A DNA stretch of 64,000 nt from Arcticibacter sp041902385 (lineage in GTDB: Bacteria; Bacteroidota; Bacteroidia; Sphingobacteriales; Sphingobacteriaceae): the NCBI RefSeq assembly GCF_041902385.1, contig NZ_CP169244.1, positions 1,736,001 to 1,800,000 of the forward strand, written 5' to 3'. Numbering within the stretch: the first letter of the stretch is position 1; every line of letters begins with the position of its first letter. This document shows positions 34,079 to 43,288 of the stretch, piece by piece. The position numbers were made by a program, and so were the translations under genes. The notes beneath the pieces are model-generated. The model searched no databases, was not told the DNA's origin, and saw nothing but the letters and a program-made list of their open reading frames with translations.

Positions 34079-34955
34079 CAATGTTTATCATTTTGTGTTT
34101 GGTCTGAAACCGCAGACCGAGCCCTTTCACCTTGCCTATTATCTTTGCCTGGCTTCTTGCCTGCAGGTGAACCGGCCCGAACGGATCTATTTCCATTATA
34201 AACACGAGCCATACGGGTACTGGTGGGACAGGATTAAGCCTTCGCTCGTCCTGAATCAGGTAGATACCGGCTCTTTTCTGGAAGCCTATGTGTACCGGGA
34301 TAAGGCCGTGGCGCAGTACAGGTATGCGCATCTGTCGGACATCGTGAGGCTGGAAATGTTGCAGCAACACGGCGGAATTTATGCCGACATCGATACTCTC
34401 TTTGTGAATCCGGTTCCTGCGTCGTTCTTTGACGAGCATTGCATCCTGGGAAGAGAGCGGGTTGACACCAACACTGCCGCCGGAGCGGCGGCGGGAGGTT
34501 CGCTCTGTAACGCCTGGATCGCGGCAGAAAAGGGCGCTGAATTTATCCGGCTGTGGCTGGAGAATATGGAGGCTGGCTTCGACGGCAGCTGGAGCGCTCA
34601 TTCTACCTTTCTGCCCTATACCCTCAGCCGGAACTACCCGGCCCTGCTGCACGTGGAGCCTGAGCACGCGTTCTATAAGTTCGACTGGACCCCGGAAGGC
34701 ATCAGGAATATCTTCCGGCGAAACAGGACGGCAGACGCTGCCGACATCTATAGTATTCATCTCTGGAGCCACCTCTGGTGGGACCGCCGGAGGAAAGACT
34801 TTACCCGCTTCTGCAATGAAGATCTGACGGTGAATTATCTCCAGTTCTCTAACGCCACCTACGCCAGCTTAGCAAGGCGCTTTCTGCCCGGCGACCTGGA
34901 GTTTAGCAAAAGCGGCTACAGGAAGGAACGGTTGAAACAGTATTTACGATTTTAA
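34065..34955 (+). CDS. GT32-family glycosyltransferase (DXD, capsular polysaccharide type)
   Basis: 296 residues. AQYRYAHLSDIVRLEMLQQH then GGIYADIDTLFVNPVP is the GT32 (Gly_transf_sug, PF04488) core with the metal-binding D-x-D (ADID). Conserved surroundings include RIYFHYKHEPYGYWWDRIKP upstream and IYSIHLWSHLWWDRRRK (H-x-W) near the C-terminus. These enzymes transfer galactose, mannose or related sugars onto glycans or lipid carriers. It starts within the end of the split GT4 gene and is followed four bases later by the ABC transporter. Cytoplasmic. Confidence 0.85.
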   Translation: MRRFDNVYHFVFGLKPQTEPFHLAYYLCLASCLQVNRPERIYFHYKHEPYGYWWDRIKPSLVLNQVDTGSFLEAYVYRDKAVAQYRYAHLSDIVRLEMLQQHGGIYADIDTLFVNPVPASFFDEHCILGRERVDTNTAAGAAAGGSLCNAWIAAEKGAEFIRLWLENMEAGFDGSWSAHSTFLPYTLSRNYPALLHVEPEHAFYKFDWTPEGIRNIFRRNRTADAADIYSIHLWSHLWWDRRRKDFTRFCNEDLTVNYLQFSNATYASLARRFLPGDLEFSKSGYRKERLKQYLRF

Positions 34956-34958
34956 TTT

Positions 34959-36638
34959 GTGAGGATGCCCCGATTTACAAACGCAGTTTCTGCTCCTGCC
35001 GCCCAGGTGAAAGCAATGGTGGACCTCCTCCCCACAGGCCTTCATTTGTCATGGCGGTTCTCTGTATTCTTAACCGTGCTGGTGCCGGTGGTGGATGCTG
35101 TTCTTGCTTACTGGCTTTATGCCATCATCATGCTGCTGCAGTCAGGATCTTTCCATTTTTTGCACTTCCATCTTGGTTCACAGGATATTCCTCTCAGCAT
35201 GGGCATCATGGTGCTCCTTACTGTGCTGAGGCAGGTCCTTGAACTATTCCTGCTTAACTACTCCAGGCAGCTGAGTCAGAAGTTCTTTGTATTCAGCTCA
35301 ACCAGCCTGGTAAATAAGTACCTCCTTGAGCCATGGGTGGTGTTTACCGATGACAACAGGTCGCATAAGATCAAGCATTGTACAACCACGGCTCTCGATG
35401 CTGCTTTTTCTTATAATGTGATCTTAAACCTGCTTGGTTCGTTGTTTACGATCGCTTTTCTGGGTCTGGTGATCTTCATCCAGTCGCCTGTGCTGGCGTT
35501 CAGCCTGTTGGTATTGAACCTGTTGATGCTCGCTTTCTCGCGCCGGTTTTTATCTCCCCGGGTGGCAGAGGCAGCCCGGAATCACGACCAGGAGCAGAAA
35601 GAGGTTTACCAGAAACTTCAGGAGTTCTTCGACCTGAAGCGGGAGATCACCATGTATGGGGTGCACCAAAATTTCTCGGAAGTACTCGATAAGAAGATCA
35701 GGTCGCTGAGTAAGATCAAGACCGATCTGTCTATCCTGCCCCAGGTTCCGAGAGTGATCATCGAGATCCTGGTTGCCGTGGCTTTCGCCACCACCGTCCT
35801 CATCGTGTCGGGCGGCGAAGCGGGATCAAATCAGGAACTCATTGCCAGTATGGCCGCAGTATTGATCCTGGCCCGGAGGATCCTGCCCGCTCTCGCTCAG
35901 TTTTTGACGTCCTATAGTGAACTGCCGGGAGCTGTGGCAAACTTTGAGATCATCAGGTGGGAACTCAAAACACCGGTTCACCCGGGAAATGAACCCGCAG
36001 CGATGGAAACGGACGGCGATCTGCTGATCAAGCTTGACAATATCAGTTTTGCCTATCCTTCTTCTGCCGCTCTGCTGAGAGGGGTAAACCTGGACGTGCG
36101 GCAAGGTGACCGCCTCGCCATTTTCGGGCGAACGGGAAAGGGCAAGAGCACGCTGATGCAGATTGCCTCGGGCATCATACAGCCAGGCAGCGGACAAGTG
36201 CTGCTGGCCGGACGTTTGAAGCAGGAGAAGGCAAGGATGACTTATGTTGCTCAGGATGTGAAGCTGATAGCCGGAACTGTTTTTGAAAACGTTGTATTCG
36301 GGCATCCGCAGCCCGACGAAGGGAAAGTATGGAGGGTGCTCCGTGCTGCTTGTCTCGATCAGCATATACAGCAGATGCCGGGATCTCTTTTTGCGCAGAT
36401 CGGCGACAACGGCGTCAAGTTTTCGGGGGGACAGCGGCAACGACTGGGAATAGCCCGCGCTCTGTATTTTGATCCTGAAGTGCTTTTCCTCGATGAGGCT
36501 ACATCGGCAGTTGATGAAGCAACTGAAATGGCGATTATGAAAAATATTGATGAAGTGATGGGATCGGGGGCGGTTGTGTTTATTACGCACAGGAAATCGA
36601 ATGCCGACAACTTTGCCAGCAGGTTCATTTATCTATAA
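34959..36638 (+). CDS. ABC exporter half-transporter (permease-ATPase fusion)
   Basis: 559 residues, GTG start (ATG at 34965 is possible). Residues about 25-320 carry six membrane segments of an ABC_membrane domain (VPVVDAVLAYWLYAIIMLLQ, FTIAFLGLVIFIQSPVLAFS, VIIEILVAVAFATTVLIVSG). The ATPase follows: Walker A GRTGKGKST (about 389), Q-loop TYVAQDVK, signature SGGQRQR (about 489) and Walker B VLFLDEATSA, then H-loop VFITHR. The extra K in Walker A is conservative. Within a glycosyltransferase cluster it may flip a lipid-linked glycan, as MsbA/PglK-type proteins do. It would work as a homodimer. Confidence 0.9.
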   Translation: MRMPRFTNAVSAPAAQVKAMVDLLPTGLHLSWRFSVFLTVLVPVVDAVLAYWLYAIIMLLQSGSFHFLHFHLGSQDIPLSMGIMVLLTVLRQVLELFLLNYSRQLSQKFFVFSSTSLVNKYLLEPWVVFTDDNRSHKIKHCTTTALDAAFSYNVILNLLGSLFTIAFLGLVIFIQSPVLAFSLLVLNLLMLAFSRRFLSPRVAEAARNHDQEQKEVYQKLQEFFDLKREITMYGVHQNFSEVLDKKIRSLSKIKTDLSILPQVPRVIIEILVAVAFATTVLIVSGGEAGSNQELIASMAAVLILARRILPALAQFLTSYSELPGAVANFEIIRWELKTPVHPGNEPAAMETDGDLLIKLDNISFAYPSSAALLRGVNLDVRQGDRLAIFGRTGKGKSTLMQIASGIIQPGSGQVLLAGRLKQEKARMTYVAQDVKLIAGTVFENVVFGHPQPDEGKVWRVLRAACLDQHIQQMPGSLFAQIGDNGVKFSGGQRQRLGIARALYFDPEVLFLDEATSAVDEATEMAIMKNIDEVMGSGAVVFITHRKSNADNFASRFIYL

Positions 36639-36677
36639 TGGAAGGATCAGGATTCTATTGGATAGTTAAGGGGTTAC

Positions 36678-37547
36678 ATGGAAAAGAATGAGGTTTTTAT
36701 TTCTCTGATCGTAGCTACGCTGGGACGGACCCGCGAGGTTGATCTGCTTTTGTCATCCTTGTCGGGCCTGGAAGACGAGGGCTTTGAGGTGATCGTTGTG
36801 GATCAGAATGAGCATCATGAGCTGGAGGCCGTGATGGACCGTTACCGCGACCGGCTGGCCCTGAGGTATTTCAGGGTTTCGTTCAGGAGTGTAAGCAGGG
36901 CCAGAAACTACGGAGCGGACCATGCGAGGGGCAGCTGGGTGGGCTTTCCTGACGACGATTGCCTCTACGGCGGGCATAGCCTGCCCGAGCTCCGCAGAAC
37001 GATAGCGGAAGGACAGTGGGATATTATAGCAGGTGGAATTGTGGATTTCGATAACAAGCTGATGAGCAGGACTTACCGGAAGAGTGCCAGGGTCGGCTGG
37101 CATAATATCGTTGGCCGCGTATCGGAGCCTTGTTTTTTTATGAAAAAAGAGGTGTTCAGCGGTCTTGGCGGGTTTGACCCTTCATTTGGCCCGGGTGGGT
37201 GCAATTTCGCCGGGGAGGGCATGGAACTCGGTCTGAAGGCGGTTGTGGCCGGGAAGAAAATGTTCTTCAACGCCGCTCTTCAGATCTATCATCCGAGCAA
37301 GGACGGCGACCTTTCTGCTATTGATTTTTCAACTAAATACAAGTACGCCTATGGCAACGGCGCTTCGCTGGTGGCCCATAAGCCGGTGCTGGCCTATTAC
37401 CAGCTATCGCGCTTTTTATTGCTCTTAGTCCCGAAAATGCTGTGGCGGCCGAAGTGGAACAAGACCAGGGTGCTGCTGTACTCGCTGCTGGGGTACTATG
37501 ATGCAGTGATCTTAAAAAAAGTGCGGCAGGAGATCATTTCGAGATGA
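36678..37547 (+). CDS. Family 2 glycosyltransferase
   Basis: 289 residues. FISLIVATLGRTREVDLLLS opens the fold; FEVIVVDQNEHHELE is nucleotide-binding; RSVSRARNYGADHARGSWVG with FPDDDCLY carries the metal site (PDDD, about residue 95). FFMKKEVFSGLGGFDPSFGP and GGCNFAGEGMELGLKAVVAG contain the acceptor/base region. The C-terminal 50 residues are partly hydrophobic (YYQLSRFLLLLVPKMLW), a possible membrane contact. Its last codons overlap the next ATG. Donor unknown. Confidence 0.87.
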   Translation: MEKNEVFISLIVATLGRTREVDLLLSSLSGLEDEGFEVIVVDQNEHHELEAVMDRYRDRLALRYFRVSFRSVSRARNYGADHARGSWVGFPDDDCLYGGHSLPELRRTIAEGQWDIIAGGIVDFDNKLMSRTYRKSARVGWHNIVGRVSEPCFFMKKEVFSGLGGFDPSFGPGGCNFAGEGMELGLKAVVAGKKMFFNAALQIYHPSKDGDLSAIDFSTKYKYAYGNGASLVAHKPVLAYYQLSRFLLLLVPKMLWRPKWNKTRVLLYSLLGYYDAVILKKVRQEIISR

Positions 37548-38755
37548 AGGAACTGAGAAAATTACTTTTCATATCACCCGTTTGGCCTGATCCCGCAGGA
37601 AGCGGAAGGGAGAAGCGTGCGGCCCTTTGGCTGCGCAGCCTCGGGGAGGAGTACGACGTCCATCTGCTGGTGCTGCAGTCATCGTGCTCAGCGGGGATGC
37701 AGGTTAAGTCGGATCGGGAGCGGCTTATTCAGGTTCATTTTTCAGCCCTGAGTAAATTCCTGTATCTCTTTTCATTCCTTTTCTCCCTGATCGCAGGGCG
37801 AAGACTGGCGGGCACCCCTCTGTGTTTTTGGCTGCCGCTGGGCCGCCCTCAAAAAAAGCAGCTGCTCGACGCGTACCCGGATGTTGTGTTTGATAAGGTC
37901 CTGTGCTTCAGATTGTATCTTTCTGAATATGCCGGGTTCTTCAGTTCCCTGCCAGGCCGGCCGACCACAGAACTCGACATGGATGATCTTGAGTCGGATA
38001 CCTGGGATAAGATCGCGGCTCTGCACCGGAAGAAAAGGGACTGGAAAAAATGGCTTTTCTGCAGGCTCACTGCGTTTCAGTTCAGGAGGAACGAAGGGCG
38101 TGCGTGTGCGCTCTTTCCTGTAATTTATATCTGTTCGCAGGATGACCAGCACCTGCTGCAGCGGCGTTACGAGCATCCTGATGTCCGGGTGTTCGTTAAC
38201 AAGGTCTTTGGCCGGGCCAGGTCTCCCCGCATCTCTGCGCCGACCAGCAATCTGGTCTTCACCGGCTCTCTGGGGTATTATCCGAATGAAGAGGCTGTTG
38301 TGTGGTTTATACGGCACGTTTTACCGAAGCTGCGCAGCAGCAGCAAGGAGATCTGCCTTCATATTGCCGGCTTTTCGGCGCCTGCACGGCTGGAGGCACT
38401 TTTCGCTTCCACTCCCGGCCTGGTGTTTTACAGGGACCTGGATGATATTGAAAAGCTATATGCGCGGGGCGCTGTTGCCATATCTCCGCTGCATGCCGGA
38501 GGCGGTACGAAGCTGAAAGTGATAGAGGCGATGTGGTTTGGTCTCCCTGTTGTGGCGAGCTCTGAATCAGCCCGCGGCCTCGGGCTCAGGCACGGAGAGC
38601 ATTATTTGCTGGCAGACAGCCCTGAGGATTTTATTGCCGCCTGCACCGCCCTGCTTCAGGATGAGTCGCTGTACCGGAGGATATCAGCAAATGGAAACAG
38701 GTGGATAGGCGAGCACTATTCGTTTGTCGAAAAGCGACCGGAGCCGGTGCTGTAG
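37544..38755 (+). CDS. Family 4-like glycosyltransferase
   Basis: 403 residues, starting in the ATGA overlap with the previous gene. KLLFISPVWPDPAGSGREKR and AALWLRSLGEEYDVHLLVLQ are the N-terminal fold. The middle has TELDMDDLESDTW, a motif of GT4 enzymes related to sugar-transferase PEP-CTERM/EpsH-type proteins. NLVFTGSLGYYPNEEAVVWF, GAVAISPLHAGGGTKLKVIE and AMWFGLPVVASSESARGLGL are the donor domain with GGGTK-K-x-x-E. The C-terminus (YSFVEKRPEPVL) seems shorter than usual by roughly ten residues. Acts on the lipid-linked glycan. Confidence 0.85.
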   Translation: MKELRKLLFISPVWPDPAGSGREKRAALWLRSLGEEYDVHLLVLQSSCSAGMQVKSDRERLIQVHFSALSKFLYLFSFLFSLIAGRRLAGTPLCFWLPLGRPQKKQLLDAYPDVVFDKVLCFRLYLSEYAGFFSSLPGRPTTELDMDDLESDTWDKIAALHRKKRDWKKWLFCRLTAFQFRRNEGRACALFPVIYICSQDDQHLLQRRYEHPDVRVFVNKVFGRARSPRISAPTSNLVFTGSLGYYPNEEAVVWFIRHVLPKLRSSSKEICLHIAGFSAPARLEALFASTPGLVFYRDLDDIEKLYARGAVAISPLHAGGGTKLKVIEAMWFGLPVVASSESARGLGLRHGEHYLLADSPEDFIAACTALLQDESLYRRISANGNRWIGEHYSFVEKRPEPVL

Positions 38756-38806
38756 AATGAATACGATTTATACACCTGTATATAGGATGCCTTACCAGAA
38801 GATACT

Positions 38807-40306
38807 GTGAAACTGAACTTGCTACCCGGATTGAAAAGACTGCCGCTGACGGATCTTATTAAGTTTTTAATTGTATATGTTGCCCAGCTGGCGCTGGAAA
38901 ATATGCTGCGCCATACAGTGGCGGCAGCCGACTACCTGGTGTTCAGCCCGTCCCTGACTTTTTTTGCAGGCCTTGTGGTCTATGCGTTTAAGCCGGGCTT
39001 CAGATGGTTTGCCTTGTTGCAGCTCCTGGGCTTTGCCCTGTTCCTGATGTGCTATATTCCGCATAATTACTATTTCAACCTGTTTTCCTTTTATAGCAGG
39101 TACGACTATCTATTTCTGAACACGCGAGCTGTGCTGGGCGGTTTATTGCTTGCCTCTCTTTGTCTGGGATTTGTACTTCTCTTTGCAAAGATGCAGTTTG
39201 TCGTGCTGGCTTCGCTGCGGAAGCGGGTGCAGGTAATCATTACTTTTTATGCGATCTTGCTGGGAGGCAAAGCCGTATGGATATTGGTGAACCCTATTCC
39301 TTCAGTTTCCGCCGCTTCACGCATGCTGACCGTTGCCGACATAAGCACCTTCAGGAGTATCGGTATCGACTATGAAAAGTTTGCTACAGGCGTAGCTACA
39401 CGCTACAGATGCGCCGGGCTCAACAACTTCAGCCCGTCGTGGCATTATCTTTCTGATCAGAATGGCGACCGCGATCTGCTGATCCTGATGGAGAGCTGGG
39501 GCACGTTGAAGGACCCTGCTCTTCAGCGGAAATGCATCAACTACCTTCGCGGCTTGTTTCCCGCCTCGCGGGCGGACAATGGAAAAGTCACAGGACCGCT
39601 CTTTGATGAAGCCTGTTTCCACGGAAATACAGCTTCTGCGGAAGGACGCGAGCTGCTGAATGTCAACGACGAGGAATCGTATCAGTCTTTTCTTAATAAT
39701 CCGAAGCTCGCTGCCTTTAATATTGTGAAACAGAAAAAGATGCAGCAGCGCTTCACTATTGCAGGCTTTACTGCTTCTATCGCTTACGGCAGGAACTGGA
39801 GCAATGCAGAGGGCTTCAGAAAGCTGATCGGCTTCGATTCGCGGTTCTATTACGAAGACCTGGCTAAAAGGCCGGCCGCCCCGCTGAACCGGGAGTCGCC
39901 TTACAAAGCCGTAGATGATGAGGTGATGATCGACAGCCTTTTCGAGGAAAGCCAAAAACACGCGAAGGTGTTCGCGTACGGACTTACGATCAATACGCAT
40001 AGCCAGTTTACCCTCGATCATGCCCGCGTCGATCCTGTTGAGTACCGCAGGGCGCGGGCTCTGATGCTCCCGTGTTTTAGCGGCAATATTCACGCCTTCG
40101 ATCAGTTTTTCAGGATCAGCCGGATCCTCAGGCATATTAGTGTGCGGCTGAGGGAACAACCCCGCCTGTTCGACAGGGTGCTTATTATCGGCGACCATGC
40201 TAATCCCGATATCCGCAGCCGGGAACTATACAGCCAGGAAAAAGTGCCCTATATTTTCATAGGCAGCACGGTGCCGGCGGGAAGAAGTGAAAAGCAGCAG
40301 CCGTGA
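38807..40306 (+). CDS. Membrane phosphotransferase/sulfatase-fold enzyme (LTA synthase/EptA-like), C-terminus short
   Basis: 499 residues from GTG. Residues 1-165 contain about five membrane helices. The periplasmic part has the alkaline-phosphatase-superfamily metal and catalytic motifs: LLILMESWGT (Glu, about 229), FHGNTASAEGREL (catalytic Thr, about 272), GLTINTHSQF (His, about 395) and IIGDHANPD (Asp-His, about 465). Such enzymes transfer phosphoglycerol or phosphoethanolamine onto glycans or lipids. After the DH motif only about 30 residues remain, whereas relatives usually have about 60-100 more, so the end may be truncated or altered. It is the last gene of cluster two and probably decorates the polymer. 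Confidence 0.78.
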   Translation: MKLNLLPGLKRLPLTDLIKFLIVYVAQLALENMLRHTVAAADYLVFSPSLTFFAGLVVYAFKPGFRWFALLQLLGFALFLMCYIPHNYYFNLFSFYSRYDYLFLNTRAVLGGLLLASLCLGFVLLFAKMQFVVLASLRKRVQVIITFYAILLGGKAVWILVNPIPSVSAASRMLTVADISTFRSIGIDYEKFATGVATRYRCAGLNNFSPSWHYLSDQNGDRDLLILMESWGTLKDPALQRKCINYLRGLFPASRADNGKVTGPLFDEACFHGNTASAEGRELLNVNDEESYQSFLNNPKLAAFNIVKQKKMQQRFTIAGFTASIAYGRNWSNAEGFRKLIGFDSRFYYEDLAKRPAAPLNRESPYKAVDDEVMIDSLFEESQKHAKVFAYGLTINTHSQFTLDHARVDPVEYRRARALMLPCFSGNIHAFDQFFRISRILRHISVRLREQPRLFDRVLIIGDHANPDIRSRELYSQEKVPYIFIGSTVPAGRSEKQQP

Positions 40307-40575
40307 GCCGATGTTCTTCATCAGTATTTAGCAAACGCTTTGATAACTTAGTTGAGAAGCTGTTGTAACGTTTCTTACTTTTGTCTCGTATTCGTCAATA
40401 AGTTGTTCATGAGCTGTGACTGCAAGACGGGTTTTATTTGCCGGGGTGATTTTGCGGCGGCTGAAAAACAAATAGCTTTTAAAGAAAAATTAGTTTTGAT
40501 AATAAACATATCTTGTTAACTTTGAGCTTTGTAAATAAACCTTATTACTTTATCTGCCGGATTTAATAAAAGAAA
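40307..40575. other. Intergenic region carrying the promoter of the WecA-like gene
   Basis: 269 bases. The only clear signal is the promoter at 40495-40524. The first half shows no reading frame, terminator hairpin or repeat that I can support. Confidence 0.4.
40495..40524 (+). promoter_or_regulatory. Bacteroidota promoter for the WecA/MraY-like gene
   Basis: TTTG (40495-40498), then 18 bases, then TAACTTTG (40517-40524), close to the full consensus TTTG-N19-TAnnTTTG. It lies about 50 bases before the ATG at 40576. Confidence 0.7.
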
Positions 40576-41760
40576 ATGATTACTTCAATTCTTGTTTTAG
40601 CATTCAGCTTTTTTATAGTTGCTTTTTCCATCAAGCCAATTATTACCATTGCTATCCAAAAAAGACTTTTCGATGCACCTACCGAAGCGCGCAAGATCCA
40701 TAAGCGTATTATTCCGAACCTCGGCGGCCTGGCGATCTTCACCGGTTTTCTGCTTTCAACGGCTCTTTTTGTGAAGGATTCGGAAATCCTGAATGCAAAC
40801 TACATTCTGGCAGCGGGGGTAGTGATCTTTATAACAGGTTTGAAGGATGATATTATTGGAGTAGATCCGATGAAAAAGTTCATCGCGCAGTTTGCTGCGG
40901 CCTTTATCATTACAATACTGGGCGATCTGAGGATCATGGACCTCGGCGGGCTGCTCGGCGTGCATCAGCTGGCTTATCCGTTTAGCATCGGCTTGAGCGT
41001 GTTCCTTTTCGTAGGAGTGATCAATGCCTATAACCTGGTTGACGGAATTGACGGACTGGCGGGCTTCCTGGCGGTGATGATTTCCCTGGTATATGCCGGC
41101 TTATTTTACATGGGCGGCGAAACGCAGTGGACTTACCTTTGCCTGGCGCTGGCGGGCTCAGTAGGGGGATTCCTGGTTCACAATGTGTCTCCGGCCCGCA
41201 TCTTCATGGGCGACTGCGGCTCTCTGATGATTGGGTTTATGGTATCTGTGTTGACTATTCATTTTCTTAATATGAGCGCCGGCAACCCGGTATTATTTGA
41301 CGGTTTTGCTGTCAGCTCGGCTCCGGCACTTGCGCTGGCTATTGTTGCCCTGCCCGTGTTTGACACACTCCGGGTTTTTACCATCCGGATACTGAATCAG
41401 CAATCGCCGTTTAAAGCAGACCGCAACCACATGCACCACCGCATGCTGGATCTCGGCCTTACTCATATGCAGGCGACAGGGGTGCTGGTACTGGTGTCGC
41501 TGCTCTTTGTGGGAACAGCACTCGCTTTACAGCCGATCGGGAATAACCAGCTCGTGGCGACCTTGCTTTTGATTGTACTGACACTGAATACGGGCCTTTC
41601 TATTTATCTCTATAGTAAGCGCCTGAGCCAGCAACATCCCGCGGCAACTCAGCCTGCTGCCCGCGGACGGATAAAAGCGGCGGTTCCCAATCCTTCATCT
41701 GCTGCTGAGACCAAGAAGTTTGCCGAAAGTGTTTTACGCGAAGTGGCGAAGCACAGCTAG
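40576..41760 (+). CDS. Undecaprenyl-phosphate N-acetylhexosamine-1-phosphate transferase (WecA/MraY family)
   Basis: 394 residues with about eleven membrane helices. Family motifs in order: KIHKRIIPNLGGLAIFTGF, VIFITGLKDDIIGV (metal-binding DD), VINAYNLVDGIDGLAGFLAV (NLVDGIDG), ARIFMGDCGSLMIGFM (catalytic D) and KADRNHMHHRML (DRNHxHHR). These enzymes put GlcNAc-1-phosphate or a related sugar on undecaprenyl phosphate, starting glycan assembly in the inner membrane. It likely begins the repeat unit for the second cluster and has its own promoter. A short cytoplasmic tail (about 355-394) is Ala/Lys-rich. Its stop overlaps the stop of the opposite gene in CTAG. Confidence 0.92.
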   Translation: MITSILVLAFSFFIVAFSIKPIITIAIQKRLFDAPTEARKIHKRIIPNLGGLAIFTGFLLSTALFVKDSEILNANYILAAGVVIFITGLKDDIIGVDPMKKFIAQFAAAFIITILGDLRIMDLGGLLGVHQLAYPFSIGLSVFLFVGVINAYNLVDGIDGLAGFLAVMISLVYAGLFYMGGETQWTYLCLALAGSVGGFLVHNVSPARIFMGDCGSLMIGFMVSVLTIHFLNMSAGNPVLFDGFAVSSAPALALAIVALPVFDTLRVFTIRILNQQSPFKADRNHMHHRMLDLGLTHMQATGVLVLVSLLFVGTALALQPIGNNQLVATLLLIVLTLNTGLSIYLYSKRLSQQHPAATQPAARGRIKAAVPNPSSAAETKKFAESVLREVAKHS

Positions 41761-42617
41761 AGGCTGGCTTCCACCCGTTCTCTCATAATGTAATCTGATA
41801 ATTCCTGTATGGGGTGAGCAAGGATCTTTCCTGTCTTCAGGTGATGTTTTTTACACACCTTCCCCAGCACGTCGCGGAAATGCCATGCGATTGATCCTAC
41901 GAAATGACAGGGATGATTCCTGTGATCGGGATAGGGCAGGATATGTGAGTGTACGAAGGCTTCCATTCCCTCCTCTATTAAGTTATCTATATAGGAATCG
42001 CCGCGGTGCTCACTTAAAAAGGGTGCGAACGAGGCCAGCCAGATGTTGGGAAGAGGACGCTGGTAAACATTCTTGATCACCACTTCCTTGTCGATGTAGA
42101 AGGATTCGCGGAAATCTTTTTTTAATCCTTTTGGCATCTTGCCATAAAGAAAACCGGTGATCAGCTTTTTTCCGTACCATGCTCCGGAACCTTCGTCCCC
42201 GAGGATAAAGCCCAGTCCGTGTTTCCCGTACTGCACTTCCTGTCCGTCGAAAAAAGCGATATTGGAGCCTGTACCCAGGATGCAGGTATATCCCCTGCCG
42301 TTGCCGCAGGTGGCGTAGGCGGAGCCGACAGCGTCGTTCTCTACGTTGATGAAAGCATTTTTGAAAACATGAGACAGGCCGTTCGACACCATTTCCCGTT
42401 TATCGGGATTGGAGCAGCCTTCACCGAAGAAATAAACCTCTTTAGCCTTTTCGGCATACTTCTTTATTTCATGGTCCTGCGAAAAAATCCTTGCGATGTC
42501 CTTTTCGTTCGTAAAGAAAGGGTTAATACCTTTCGTGCTGAAACTAACCGGCCCGGTGTTTTCGATGTTTATAATCCAGTCTGTTTTTGAAGATCCGCTA
42601 TCTGCAACTAATATCAT
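41757..42617 (-). CDS. BadF/BadG-type N-acetylglucosamine kinase-like protein
   Basis: 286 residues. MILVADSGSSKTDWIINIEN is the phosphate-1 loop of the ASKHA fold; CILGTGSNIAFFDGQEV the phosphate-2 region; GLGFILGDEGSGAWYGKKLI the family signature (GDEGS) of eukaryotic-type NAGK and BadF/BcrA proteins (PF01869). The small size and GDEGSGAW match Bacteroidota GlcNAc kinases of cell-wall recycling. Two bases separate it from the response regulator upstream, so they are one transcript. It acts in the cytoplasm; ATP and an amino sugar are the likely substrates. Confidence 0.85.
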   Translation of the reverse strand: MILVADSGSSKTDWIINIENTGPVSFSTKGINPFFTNEKDIARIFSQDHEIKKYAEKAKEVYFFGEGCSNPDKREMVSNGLSHVFKNAFINVENDAVGSAYATCGNGRGYTCILGTGSNIAFFDGQEVQYGKHGLGFILGDEGSGAWYGKKLITGFLYGKMPKGLKKDFRESFYIDKEVVIKNVYQRPLPNIWLASFAPFLSEHRGDSYIDNLIEEGMEAFVHSHILPYPDHRNHPCHFVGSIAWHFRDVLGKVCKKHHLKTGKILAHPIQELSDYIMRERVEASL

Positions 42618-42619
42618 CT

Positions 42620-43009
42620 TTAAATCTCTTCCAAAGCCTTTGCTGTCAAAGGTTTCCCAATGAATCTGGCAACAAGGGCAAGGTCCTCTACTTGTTTTAG
42701 GTCGTTAGGGTCAAGAGACGAAGATAACATATAAATTTTGAAATTCGAATTGAACTTCTGCTTTAATTCCTCCAGTTCCTGGATAAGCTCAAAGCCGGTC
42801 ATGCCGGGCATACGGATGTCGAGGAAGATCACTTCCGGCGCCTCGTTGTTCTCCAGCGCCCGTATTAAATAGCTCATTGCCCGGAAGGGCGAGTCCATCA
42901 CAACGATATTCTCGGCAAAACGAATGCCTTCGAGGATTTTGCGATTAATTAAATTGTCGATATAGCTATCGTCAATGAGTAGAGCTGATTTGTACTTAAA
43001 TTCTTCCAT
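42620..43009 (-). CDS. Single-domain response regulator (CheY-like receiver)
   Basis: 129 residues, only a receiver domain. The acidic pair is at LLIDDSYIDN (D13, D14), the phospho-acceptor at VIFLDIRMPGMTGFEL (D64), a Ser switch at YMLSSS and the conserved Lys in FIGKPL. No output domain follows. A Shine-Dalgarno-like AAGGAG lies before the ATG, unusual for this phylum. No sensor kinase is nearby, so the partner is elsewhere. The gene for the GlcNAc kinase-like protein follows directly. Confidence 0.9.
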   Translation of the reverse strand: MEEFKYKSALLIDDSYIDNLINRKILEGIRFAENIVVMDSPFRAMSYLIRALENNEAPEVIFLDIRMPGMTGFELIQELEELKQKFNSNFKIYMLSSSLDPNDLKQVEDLALVARFIGKPLTAKALEEI

Positions 43010-43288
43010 GAGAGCGATCTCCTTGTATACCTGATCTTAATCTATTGTATACGGCTAGTGTTAATGTAAAGTTTCGTAAAAAAAGTTAATTTTTTGTTTT
43101 TTTTAAAAAAAGATCGCTTTTACTTGAGAAATTGATGTTGTCCTATCGTAATTCATTTTTCATTAGCAAAAAAGCTGCCAGTATTGCACTGCAGAAGGAA
43201 ATGTTGCTGAGCTTTTCCAAGCTCTATTGGCCGGAGCGTGCAAAAGCAGGTACTGCTGCGCCTGCACTTCTGCCTGATTTTGTGTTGA
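43010..43288. other. Gap between the response regulator and tolC-like gene
   Basis: 279 bases. A short plus-strand ORF at 43132-43320 has no family resemblance. Poly-T and poly-A runs (43080-43115) are seen near the response-regulator start. No repeat of the heptamer type lies here. Confidence 0.3.
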
